Assembly: GCA_030867875.1 (NCBI GenBank)
Contig: JAOWCC010000917.1
Coordinates: 186,001 to 250,000 of the forward strand
DNA: 64,000 bases
Reading direction: 5' to 3'
DNA from: Actinernus sp. WN-2022
Lineage: Eukaryota > Cnidaria > Anthozoa > Actiniaria > Actinernidae
Translations under genes and position numbers: made by a program
Part shown: piece after piece, positions 52,869 through 62,977 of the stretch
Numbering within the stretch: position 1 is the first letter of the stretch
Layout: every line of letters starts with the position of its first letter
The notes under the pieces: model-generated
Told to the model about the DNA's origin: nothing
Database searches by the model: none
What the model saw: the letters and a program-made list of their open reading frames with translations, nothing else

Positions 52869-53282
52869 ATGACATTCGGACACAAGGTCACGGGAGATGA
52901 AACAATAGGACTCGAAGTCCCTTACAAGGTTTGCCTCCACTTGAGTGAACCGGTGATTTTTGATTATGTGGCTCAGTCCCACATTATCGAAAGGCACTAC
53001 GAGACGAGCGAACGAAAGTATTCCACTAAATCCAAATTCTTTAAATTTGGATTAAAATACGTGGAAGATTTGATATTCCTGACATTAGCGAGGGCAAAGC
53101 GTCTCAAAGAAGCGTATGCTGTCGTCGATGTTTATTTTTCAGCAATAAACACTATTAAAATTAGGAAGACTTTTAAATTCCCTGTTGGCCTTACCCAGGG
53201 AGGTAATATAGCCTGTGCGGTCGAAGTGGTTATTCGCGACCATCGAATAGTTACTGCGTACCCAGTGAACCCTATGTTTTGA
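52869..53282 (+). CDS. EndoU/CdiA-CT-like toxin nuclease domain ORF
   Basis: A 137-codon ORF. Residues 37-60 read SHIIERHYETSERKYSTKSK (His38, His43, Lys54, Ser55), and the end reads QGGNIACAVEVVIRDH with VTAYP at 128-132. HI..RH, KSKF and a terminal VTAYP strand are the signature of bacterial EndoU-type (BECR-fold) ribonucleases found as C-terminal toxins in polymorphic toxin systems. In those, the His pair and Lys cut RNA. Here it lies 165 bp after the left copy of the unrecognised gene, on the same strand, and is single-copy between the two inverted arms. It may be a separate ORF or the last exon of that gene: W|GTCAGT at about 52,710 and ACACAAG|GTCACG at 52,886 would join in phase 0. No immunity gene was recognised. 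The match is by eye only. Confidence 0.6.
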   Translation: MTFGHKVTGDETIGLEVPYKVCLHLSEPVIFDYVAQSHIIERHYETSERKYSTKSKFFKFGLKYVEDLIFLTLARAKRLKEAYAVVDVYFSAINTIKIRKTFKFPVGLTQGGNIACAVEVVIRDHRIVTAYPVNPMF

Positions 53283-54190
53283 TGTGCGTTTTATAACTGA
53301 AAAAACGACATCTATAGGCTTAGAGTAAACCATGTCCATTGAATTAAATTGTTTAGTTTCAAAGAAACGAGACAGCACCCGAATTTCAATGTTCAACAAA
53401 ACAATTCACTAAGTGGATGAGTGAGACGATAAGGAAAACGAATTGTAAATTGGTGTATTTGAGATCGAATAAACTTTGTTTAATTGATCTGGTGGTTTGT
53501 TTTTATTCGTATGGTAATTATAGTTCAGTTTTAGAGAAGAATTTACATCTCAAGAGTTTTCCTCAAAACAATAGGACTATTGTTTCTATCAAACTGTACT
53601 GATAGCCCTTCAGTTATCGCTAATCCCTAAGGACAATAGCAAAGTTGCTCTTTTGAGTCATTGTGGATTTACTGTAAAGGTTTATAAATATTCGGAATTC
53701 AGAATTACGTTACGAGTGATAGCAGAGGTAATAGCTGTAAGGAAAATAATAAAGACACTGTAAGGGTTCTGTAGAGATTCTACTGTTCAACCGCAGCAAT
53801 AATTATTTGGAATGAAGAACTGATAGATGGTCATTTTACTGTAAAGCAGAATTAAAAAAACACATTTTAGAGTCTCTCATGAGTAGTTTGTTCTTACTGT
53901 TTACGATACAAAGGGTTTCATGTATTGCGAGGGAATTTTTAAAATTATATTTTTTCAATTGCTTGGTAAGTTTCGTGATTGGAAAGTTTCGCTAAATGTT
54001 TGATACACATTTCGGCACCGGGAAATTTTTACAAACGCGTTGACTCCTGTGAACCCATTCAAGACCAAGATAAACTGATTCAAAAAATAAAAAACTGCGA
54101 ATGTTATCGATTTTCGAGGGTCAAAAGGGACAATCGAAAGACACGTTCTTTCACCAATAATTTATTTCATCTCACAAGGTACTTACAGGT
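53283..54190. other. Spacer between the EndoU-like ORF and the right gene copy
   Basis: No gene was recognised. The region is AT-rich and unlike the flanking arms. Confidence 0.4.
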
Positions 54191-54192
54191 AT

Positions 54193-56984
54193 TTACAAAA
54201 TCATATGACTTACTTGCTTTTCAATCGTAAGTGATGCATCCCGCAATCCCCTAAGTTCTTTGCTATAGACAGGGAAAATATCTAGTTCATCAAACATCTT
54301 TGCCTTGCACAAAGTTTTTGCATCTATCTTTCCTTTAGGAAGTAATGCACAAAGGTGATGGATCTTTTCCCGATCCTCAGTATTTGGATTGTACAGAACT
54401 GCCGACATTAATTTTAACATCTCGTAAAAAAAACAGTGAACTTTTAAATAATCTAGGCAAAGTTGAAAGTGATTTCTGAACACCTCGTAGAACCCTCCCT
54501 CTACTAGATCATACCGTAAATAAGAAAAATGCAATCCAGAGTCATGAGGTAAGAGTACATGACTCTTCTCTTCAAGCTCTATTCTTTCCACATAGCTAGT
54601 GTTCCGCTGGTATCGTTCATATTTCAGGTTACCATTAGATACACACTCAAAGAAGAGGTCTGCCAGAGTTGATATTCATGAGTCTTCCATCCGCGCATGA
54701 ATGTAGCTAACTCTGGCTCAGGTTTGTAGGATCGATCGCTCCACTTCCCTTTAAGGATAGTTTCTATATTTGTATCCCACGTAGAGACATCTACACCGCG
54801 AAGTCGCATCATGCGCTCTCCCCATGGAGTTAAGCGTTGAACCCAGTGATCACAGGAAGCTACACCATACAGTTTAGGAAGATTACTTTCCCTCTCTACC
54901 ATTCTGCATTGTCTCAAACTCCTGCTGCAGTTCCTGGAAATGGTGTCCATACTTAGGGAAAAGGTCTAAATGTTGGAATAGTTTTACGGAAACGGGTTGG
55001 TCTTTCGGGATCAATAGCCGCATATAATTTATCTTCTCAGCGTTGGATGTGGTCAAGTCTATTAAGATACTCTTAATGATTCTGCACACGTTAGGGAACT
55101 CGTCAAAGACTTTTATCTTTTCGAATCCGTTTCCGGTTGTGTTCTTGTGGTAAAATCTCCCTTCAATAATGTGATTGGGTAAGTAATAAAAGTCTAGTGA
55201 AGAATCACAGGTTAGCAAAGTGTCTTCCTTCTTCTCAGACCAAAAGTACTCCCTTAAGGTCTCGTTAAAGGTTCAAAATGGAAAAGTTTCGAAAATGCGT
55301 TTTTTCGCAAATACTAAATCTAAAAGCCCTAACCTAGCATCACAAAAAAAGTAGATCTTTCTTGGTGCCGTATTCAAAAAAGAAGAAGAAAAAACACAGC
55401 ACAGTTTAGTTTGTTATAATTTAGTTTGTGAGTAAATTTGAAAGCGGGTGTAAAGTTCTTAGGACAAACAATGGCTGGAGGGATCATGATACTCAAGTTT
55501 CAAGAAGTTAGAATCATCGAAGACTGAAAGTCCACAAAGAATGAAGCAATAAAGTTTTGTTATCTTCAATCGGCCAAAAATTTAAAGAGAATTCAATGCA
55601 GGAAGCTAAGGTTTGCCGGTTTTGTTTCAGCGCGATGACAAATTTTAGAATGACATAAACAGTCTACCGTGTACATGGTGTGGATCGAGCTGCGCTTCAG
55701 TGGTTTTCCCTGCATGATATTAATTGTTTGCTGACTGTGGTGCCATTTTTCTGTACTCCTAAAAGAGTGTTTCTTCTTGAAATTAAGCTGGAATCGACAC
55801 TACAGCTAACTAGTTTCAATCTGTAGAAGTATCGAGCATCGGTGAACTGTTCGTCTGAACTTTGTAATCGGCCGAGACTGAACACAACATGAATCGCTCT
55901 GATTGGCTAATGTTAATGAGATTACCCTTGGAGGCGGGACTTCTTAGTCAACCGTGAAATGAATCGAAAACCTTTATCAGGCTGTTTCTCGGCTGTTTTT
56001 TCCGGCCAAAAACAGAACTTTGTTGAAGTCCAGCCTTTTAGCGTTTTGTCCTATTTTCCTAAAATTTTCATGAGTCGTAGAAAACAGCCGTTTCTCAAAT
56101 GCTGTGTCGGGGAATTATGAAATTATTTTTTGTTCAGGTTTTATGACCTGGTTTGTATCAAAATGGGATGAAAATCTACTTTTTCAACTTTGAAAATGAA
56201 TAAAATTTGTAATACACAATATATCAAAATTGCCTAACACAGTATTTGAGTCAATTTAGTTGGGATTCGAAAGGGCTAATTAAGAAAAAAAATGTTTCAA
56301 AGCCTGAAGGGCTGAACTCCTTCTGGCGGACGGAGTCATTTCGCGTAGAAATATATACAACATCTACGCTTTTAACTTTTGTCCAAAACGGATTGAATAT
56401 ATACTTTCTTCAATTCAAGACCTTTAAAACGGTATAGAGTACGTCTATGTGGCTTTAATTCCGACGTTGCAAGAGCGTTTTTCCGAAATGACACGTCGAA
56501 CCTTTATCCTTGTGTGCTTTGTACAATTCAGCAAATGCTTGGTAGTTTTTAGTGAAAATATTTTCCCTTGATAAAAAATCACACAGATGTCGGGGAATGC
56601 TGATGCCAGACTTGTTTGATGCTCTCTTTCCGTGTTCATATAGGTAAACTTTCCATGAGCGATGAATTTCAATGTTCAACATGCATGTAGCAAACAGCGT
56701 TCACAATCTCCCACACTTTGTCTGGTTTGGCTTTTTCTTTTGCATTATCGTAGAACAAATTCCACGATTCCTCTTCGGATAACATCAAGCAATCGTGCTG
56801 TCTTTGATTTGGGTGATCTGTTTCACATTGTCTTTCTTTCTCGGCATAGATTGGTTTTTCAGAGTGCAGCATACACCAAATGTATTGTACTTGATATCCT
56901 GTGAAATGCTCTGTTTCTTTCGACAACTTCAACTTCATCAATGCAAATAGTGTCTTCTGATATAGCTATAGGTTTCCTTGCCAT
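54193..56984 (-). pseudogene. Unrecognised gene, right copy, broken by a transposon
   Basis: The ATG at 56,984 opens MARKPIAISEDTICIDEVEV. A two-base loss near 56,862 shifts the frame before the C..DHP.Q..H.CL cluster. The frame then continues through LSEEESWNLFYDNAKEKAKP, a region missing from the left copy. The gene is interrupted at 56,503-55,269 by a DNA transposon. It resumes with LTCDSSLDFYYLPNHIIEGR to the shared stop at about 54,885, and then WERMMRL-type frames down to 54,193. The 3' end reads LRDASLTIEKQ followed by GTAAGT, a clean splice donor, so the ancestral gene probably had a further exon. The EndoU-like ORF lies on the opposite strand, so it cannot be that exon for this copy. 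Confidence 0.55.
55269..56503. mobile_element. TTAA-type DNA transposon inside the right gene copy, 1.24 kb
   Basis: The left gene copy gives the empty site (GATTAAAGGGAAG). Short inverted ends AGGTTC(A/G)A and matching CGAAA...GCGTTTTT subterminal pieces are flanked by TTAA (55,265-55,268) and TTAT (56,504-56,507, one mismatch). It has no transposase ORF. The type is probably Kolobok-like. Confidence 0.8.
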
Positions 56985-57179
56985 CTTGTAGTTGGAGTTT
57001 TCTGGTTTTATACTTTGGGTTGTACTGACTCGGAGACACAGGTTCTGGTTTTACACTTTGGGTTGTACTCACTCAGAGACACAGGTTCTGGTTTTATAGC
57101 CGCTCAAGCTTTGCCCAAACATGCCCGAATAGATCGATGACCTCATTCACAGAAATAATAGATAATCCTCTGAGTTAAT

Positions 57180-57300
57180 GAGATTCCACTTTATTCATGA
57201 GAGCGCCTCACTTTATTCATGAGCGCGCCGCACTTTATTCATGAGAGCGCCTCACTTTATTCATGAGCGCGCCGCACTTTATTCATGCGGAAAGACAATA
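57180..57300 (-). repeat. Tandem 22-bp repeat upstream of the right gene copy
   Basis: Five units of CACTTTATTCATGAGAGCGC or the variant with GAGCGCGCCG alternate. The left arm keeps about two units at the same place (50,981-51,012). Confidence 0.85.
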
Positions 57301-57475
57301 GAACCGTGACGTCATCCGAATTAATGAGAGCGCCTTAAAAATTAGCATAGCGCCTTAAAAAGTAGGTGTACGCCCTAATTAATTTATGCATGACCTAAGA
57401 CAATAAGACTGTGACGTCATCTGAATTAATGAGAGCGCCTTAAAAATTAGCATAGCGCCTTAAAAAACGGCTAAT
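57285..57475 (+). repeat. Two-copy duplication of about 70 bp
   Basis: AGACAATA(G/A)..C(C/T)GTGACGTCAT and AATTAATGAGAGCGCCTTAA with AATTAGCATAGCGCCTTAAA occur at about 57,290-57,362 and 57,400-57,465. The unit contains GTGACGTCAT, a CRE-like palindrome. Confidence 0.75.
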
Positions 57476-57842
57476 TCCATGCTTCTCCTACTACTCACAC
57501 CAACATAAGCAAGATTGTAGAATTTTAGGATGCTATCAATTCATAGTTTTAATGTATAATATTATGCTCTTCCAGCCATAACAGCTTTGCCTTTGCTCTC
57601 CGATGAGTTTTATTGAAGAATTTCCTATCTCCATTCGCTGATGAAAGCACTCGGCCCGCAGCTACATTCTTTTGTTTTTGCCTTACAGGAAAACCTGACC
57701 TTTGTAACTTTTCAATGTTTAGGTAAAGTCTTACAACGATATTGCATGGGAAAAGATGAGTTTGGGATACAGTTTAAATAGAGCTCGACAGTCTATATAG
57801 TATATTAATTAAGCATGTCTCGTTGGTTGCCCAGCGAAGATG
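57476..57842. other. Non-coding stretch
   Basis: Nothing was recognised. Confidence 0.4.
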
Positions 57843-57995
57843 CAAAACTCGCTTGACAAGATCGTTTGTCGCTTTGTTTCAATCCTCTGTATTTCAGCCA
57901 AAGTTTAAGCTGTTCGACAGTATAATCATCAGGTTCTCTTTCAAAATATGGTCCAGGAAAGCAGTCATTTCTGGTAGAATAGACAGAGGACGAAC
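57843..57995 (-). pseudogene. SAP-domain coding remnant, copy 2
   Basis: The minus-strand frame reads FPGPYFEREPDDYTVEQLKL and then WLKYRGLKQSDKR, a better SAP match than the copy at 28.0 kb. The surrounding 200 bp also align with 27,955-28,170 (CTTTGTTTCAATCCTCTGTA, GTCATTTCTGGTAGAATAG, TTGTCTGAGTCTTGGC). Confidence 0.5.
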
Positions 57996-58084
57996 TGAAG
58001 TGCTAGTCAATTCTTGTAAGTTTATACAAGAAAAGCGGTTTGTTTGTCTGAGTCTTGGCGGGGGTTCTAGACTTGTGACGTAAT

Positions 58085-58700
58085 TACCGCGCTCCGCTAT
58101 TGTCGGCCAAGTTTACTGCTAGTTTTAATTTGTCTCGTCAGTTGTTCCGTTATTTATCAAGTTGTGGTTGAATAAATTAAGCTTACTACCATTTAACTGC
58201 ATGTGGTTTTTCTTTTTTTCTTTTCGGCATTCTTTGCAGCGAGCTGTTATTTTTCTTCGGCGAATCTTCGTAGACAGAAAATATGAAAGTTTTCAATGAG
58301 CATTTTTTTTAGAACTGTTGGCTTATGACATTTGTTGGATTTGTGATCGAACACGTTACTAGTAGTTTCAACTTCTGATGCATTTTTGACTTTGAAATGA
58401 AATTTGTAGATACGCGGTTGGATATTTTTTGTGCGATTTTTATGAAGGCTTCGGGCCAGTATTAAGATTATATATTTATTTTTTGGCCAGTTCGGAAGAT
58501 GTTAAAGTTATAAAGACCTCCAGAAATTACTAAGACCCAGAAACAAATATAACGGGATAGCATCGATATGCAAAAATCGTAAATATGCATCAACTATTCC
58601 AGTTCTTTTGGTTTGTTAATTGTAATTAATATTTCTTTGTTTGCCTCAAATTATGTGCTTCACTAAATTGCTTGCTCAGCTGGGTGAAATTCGCTTTCAG
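58085..58700. other. Non-coding stretch
   Basis: Nothing was recognised. Confidence 0.4.
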
Positions 58701-58705
58701 TTTTA

Positions 58706-58914
58706 GGGCGCGTTCGATTGACCGAATAGATGGAATAATCTCTTGAAATCACTGGTTCAGGTACATTTTGCACTGTAAGCTACTAAAGTTTGCTGAAATA
58801 TGATATTCAGGATACATCTTGTATTCCATAGACTAAAAAATCCCGAAATAAGCGATTTGTAGTTATCATTCTTTCAGTATTCTTATTCCGGAATACGGTC
58901 AATCGAACGCACTC
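58706..58914. mobile_element. Harbinger-like MITE, 209 bp
   Basis: Ends GGGCGCGTTCGATTGACCG and, inverted, GAGTGCGTTCGATTGACCG, flanked by TTA (58,703-58,705 and 58,915-58,917). G(G/A)G.GCGTTCGATTG ends with a 3-bp TWA duplication are typical of PIF/Harbinger elements. Confidence 0.8.
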
Positions 58915-58917
58915 TTA

Positions 58918-59270
58918 GTTTCAAGTTTGAAACATCGAAAGTGACAGATTAACCCGCGAATTGATCAATCTCCTCGGGTGATTTCTGGGATATTTTCTAT
59001 TACCCTTTAAAAATAAATGGGATAGTTAACCTCTGCCAGGGCAGGGGCGTAAATAGCCTACAGGCCCGTTGACCGGTTAACTATGACTATACGAAGGGTT
59101 ACAGACTTAACCCCGTGGTATAGCGCTATCCTAGGGATAAAGTTAGTAAACCAGGTCCTGGATGCCAGAGGTCCTTCTCGCTATAAAGTTTACTGTCAGT
59201 AAACTTAGCTTAGCAAGAAGGCCCGGATAATTCCTATGCATGAAAGTAGGCGAAAACACTATAACGTTAC
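58918..59270. other. Non-coding stretch
   Basis: Several short dyads (for example AAAGTTTACTGTCAGTAAAC at about 59,185) but no gene. Confidence 0.4.
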
Positions 59271-59274
59271 CCTA

Positions 59275-59907
59275 AAATCCTGACTCGGAATCCTAACTCG
59301 ATTCTGACTCGAAATACTCGGATCCTGACTCGGAATCCTGACTCGATTCTGACTCGAAATACTCGGTTCCTGTCTCGGAATCCTGACTCGATTCTGACTC
59401 GATTCTGACTCGAAATACTCGGAACCTGACTCGGAATCCTGACTCGATTCTGACACGAAATACTCGGATCCTGACTTGGAATCCTGACTCGATTCTGACT
59501 CGAAATACTCGGATCCTGACTCGGAATCCTGACTCGATTCTGACTCGATTCTGACTCGAAATACTCGGATCCTGACTCGGAATCCTGACTCGATTCTGAC
59601 TCGAAATACTCGGATCCTGACTCGGAATCCTGACTCGATTCTGACTCGAAATACTCGAATCCTGACTCGGAATCCTGACTCGATTCTGACTCGAAATACT
59701 CGGATCCTGACTCGGAATCCTGACTCGATTCTGACTCGAAATACTCGGATCCTGACTCGGAATCCTGACTCGATTCTGACTCGAAATACTCGGATCCTGA
59801 CTCGGAATCCTGACTCGATTCTGACTCGAAATACTCGGATCCTGACTCGGAATCCTGACTCGATTCTGACTCGAAATACTCGGATCCTGACTCGGAATCC
59901 TGACTGG
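59275..59907 (+). repeat. 45-bp minisatellite, about 13 units
   Basis: The unit consists of GAATCCTGACTCGATTCTGA, CTCGAAATACTCGGATCCTG and ACTCG. Some units carry an extra TCTGACTCGAT (15 bp). Because 45 is divisible by three and the unit has few stop triplets, long meaningless ORFs run through it on the minus strand. Confidence 0.95.
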
Positions 59908-60085
59908 GAGGATAGGTACCCTCACCACGTTAACTCAGTTCGCACAAAGGCGCGAAAAGCTTTTGACGCGCGCGTTACCAAATTCCCGCCTCGGCAAAAC
60001 TTATTTATGAGAGCTAGTTTGCATTTATTTTTGCATCCGAGATCTACTCATCAGTGTCCTGAATCTCGCCCGAGAATGCCATCCA

Positions 60086-60421
60086 ATGGACCTCCGGCTC
60101 ATTCAATTTTGTCTCGGACGAACTTCTGAGCCGCTTTCTACACTTAACGGCGCTGTGCAATGTTTAGCAGGATTTGTCAGTTTCTTTGCCTTCGACAAAC
60201 GACAAGAAAATGTTGGACATATAAACTCTTTGTCTTTGGACTTCGGTTCGCGAATTCGCTTCAACTTCTCAATGTTTGTGCCAATTTGTGGTGGAAAAAT
60301 CGACTGCTTCAAATCGGAAGGAAGTGTAACTTCTTCTTCACACTCTCGGCTACAAATTTCAAAGATCCTGGCACTCTTGGAACGAGAAAGCTCACTACAA
60401 ACACGGAAATTTGCTAGGTAA
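60086..60421 (+). CDS. Possible first exon of an unrecognised gene
   Basis: A 111-codon ORF following a GC-richer, CpG-containing stretch (59,940-60,000). Its last codons (RKFAR) meet GCTAG|GTAATT, a usable donor. Composition is unremarkable and a 69-codon ORF overlaps on the other strand. No family was recognised. Confidence 0.25.
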   Translation: MDLRLIQFCLGRTSEPLSTLNGAVQCLAGFVSFFAFDKRQENVGHINSLSLDFGSRIRFNFSMFVPICGGKIDCFKSEGSVTSSSHSRLQISKILALLERESSLQTRKFAR

Positions 60422-60734
60422 TTTTTTTAATGATGTGATCAACTGTATTTGTGCTGAATTTATTGATGCCTTGAATGATGGTAATGCTAGTAGTAGTAGA
60501 GTGGAGTGAAATTTGGTCTGTAATCATAATACGAGAGTTTAGCGGTCGTGCAAAATTTTTTTTTTGCAAACAAACTTTCCGCGATTCTTCGAGATGTTAA
60601 AACTTAATCGGGGTGGTGTGTCAAGTTGCAAAACTGCCTATACGAGGGAGATTAGGGGAAATCTGTCAGCTGGCCATTTCTTCGCTGGGGACTCTAGACG
60701 GGAGATCATTCGACAGTTTGATTAAAACAATTTG

Positions 60735-61715
60735 AATGTGATGACCGTTATAAATCCTTATGATGGCTCATATCTGTCCCGATCATAGCACAGGCAGCCC
60801 AAGCTCAAAGTTTGAATTTATTTGACAGTTGAACTACGAAGGTTCAAACATCCAGAATATCTGGTATTTTATCGCACTAAATGACAAATGAATAACACAA
60901 TAAACTTGCTTTGATGAAGATTAAGTTGTTGTGTCTTGAATTTGGGGGTTTGGGGGCCGATTTAACGAGTTCCTAGGAAACATGGATTCACTCTACCTAA
61001 AGAGAGAGAAAAGGCCGGCAAGCGGATGGCGATGGCGTGTCACATACCTGTCATCTCCACGGCAAAAATGACCCTTAAATCCACTCAATCGACGTGATAC
61101 TTCCGGATCCCGTAGACAGATCACCTTGCTACGTATCCTCCAAGTTTAATGACCAAACATTCAACGAGTACCGAGAAATGATTTTTGTCACCTCGCATTT
61201 CGCCGTCCCAAACACCTCTTCACACTTTGATGAGACACCGGAAGTCCAACCGAAAGGATGCCTCGTTTTGGAGCTTTCCCATCCAATTGGTGCGGCTGTG
61301 ATTTTCAACTCTAACTTTGAGCTTGGGCTGCCTGTGATAATAGGGAGAAAAATCTGGACCAGTTTGACGGTTTCTAGGAAGCTTTTGCGAGTGTGTACCA
61401 CTCGATATCGCCGTGAATTACCACCAAAAACTTAGCTCATTTACTGTTCTTCAACATTTTGAATGTCAGAGAGGGAGCAGGAACCAGGAAGTTTTCGTTT
61501 TTCGGCAAAATTCTCGCGCGCCTCGCTTGGCGGCTATGGATTTAGTTGCCTGCCTTGTGTATTTTTATGTAGTTAGCGAGATGAGCCACAGGAAGCCCGA
61601 GCTATATGTAAACAAACCTGAGCCACAGGAAGCCCGACCTGTATCATGAGCGCGCGTTAAATCAACAAATGGATTAACATCAGAATGAGAGGATGGTTAG
61701 CCTGTGATATGATCA
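60735..61715 (+). repeat. Interspersed repeat R2, copy 2 (longer)
   Basis: Partner of 45,690-46,128 in opposite orientation, with about 550 bp extra (60,790-61,340). Within the extra part lies an ORF (61,094-61,435) without recognisable motifs; its minus strand is also open, so coding is unproven. Confidence 0.7.
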
Positions 61716-62060
61716 TGTAGGACGACACGCATTTCTACAAAAAAATACAATAGAATAAAGCACAATACAATTCAATACAAAAAATGAAATACAGTAGAAC
61801 GCAACGCAATACTTAACGAATAAAGGATGGTTCTCCTTGTTCTATAAAAAAAAAATTGCACTCTCAAGGTCTTGAAAAACTGCGGATGAAAACTTCAATC
61901 TAGACGAAGGAAAGTAATCTATCTAATTTTAAGAACCAACATAAAAATCTAACTAAGCAAACTGACTACGGAGAAAACTGTACTTGATTTGTTTACATTT
62001 CTCGCTACTCGTCGCTGATTGGTTCAATTCTGACGGCTTGACATTGACGATCTGAAATCT
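61716..62060. other. Non-coding stretch
   Basis: AATACAAT-type short repeats at 61,743-61,820; otherwise nothing. Confidence 0.4.
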
Positions 62061-62064
62061 CGTT

Positions 62065-62345
62065 TCTTATTGGATGTGGATCTGGTCCCCCTCAGTGGAT
62101 TTGGTCCCCCAGTGGATCTGGTCCCCCTCAGTGGATCTGGTCCCTCAGTGGATCTGATCCCCCTCAGTGGATTTGGTCCCCCAGTGGACCTAGTCCCCCT
62201 CAGTGGATTTGGTCCCCCAGTGGATCTGGTCCTCCTCAGTGGATTTGGTCCCCCAGTGGATCTGGTCCCCCTCAGTGGATTTGGTCCCCCAGTGGATCTG
62301 GTCCCCCTCAGTGGATTTGGTCCCCCAGGCGTTTCCCTAGTGGAT
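62065..62345 (+). repeat. 36-bp minisatellite at the head of repeat X copy 2
   Basis: About seven units of GTGGATTTGGTCCCCCA plus GTGGATCTGGTCCCCCTCA, the two half-units being similar to each other (18-bp base period). Copy 1 of repeat X has only about 1.5 units. Confidence 0.9.
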
Positions 62346-62977
62346 TTGGTCTCCCCTTATATGCGAGTACCGTACGAGAACTAGTATGACAAACAAGTTT
62401 ATATATCTTTTGAAATCTGATGTTGCTAAATACTTATACTCAATTATTGACTTGTGATTTTAAGGATCTTTTGGAGTGTTTTGGAAATAGGAGTAATTCA
62501 TAAGACAGAATGAATAAATAAAATAAGGTTTTATTACAACTAATTTTTAACCTTTTATAAATATCCGTTACACAGACAATCTACTACAATATGACAAGTA
62601 AAGTTATCTCTAGTTATTAGTGTATCGCCGCGGAAGTCTGTAATTTCTATGCCAGGTGTGCTTTCTTCGATCATGGCTTATTTTCAAAGTCTATCGCAAC
62701 TCTTTTATAACCATTCCTCGTGGTCTCTCCTTGGCCCGCCGTGCGGCGCCGGAAATGGCAAAATCTTACCACTCTCAAAGCACTTCATTAGTTCCTGGCG
62801 CTGCCTTTATAAAATAACAATCCATGGATGATGATCGTCGTTGTATGTTCCCGACAGAAGAAATTCCAAAACTTCATTAAAATCTGTGCAAGCCATGATG
62901 AAAATAATATAAATTCCAATAACAGCTATACACTGACATGCACCAGTTTCATACTTACGCGCGAACAAATAAATGTC
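62300..62977 (+). repeat. Interspersed repeat X, copy 2
   Basis: Matches 3,460-4,494 without the 320-bp insert. The match ends at TGTC (62,974-62,977), where a LINE begins. Confidence 0.8.

Larger units (their letters stand above)
54231..57332 (-). repeat. Right arm of the inverted gene duplication
   Basis: Reverse-complement partner of 50,934-52,704, lengthened by a transposon (55,269-56,503) and by extra copies of the upstream 22-bp repeat. Confidence 0.9.

Noticed and set aside
52869..53282. Bacterial contamination as source of the EndoU-like ORF
   Set aside because: It is embedded between inverted arms with TATA promoters, eukaryotic transposons and AT-rich animal-type DNA; no bacterial neighbours or ribosome binding site.
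59293..59928. 211-codon minus-strand ORF
   Set aside because: Pure product of the 45-bp minisatellite; two other frames are also largely open and no start context or domain exists.
62070..62384. 104-codon plus-strand ORF of VDLVPLSGFGPP repeats
   Set aside because: Translation of the 36-bp minisatellite in repeat X; copy 1 of the repeat does not keep it.
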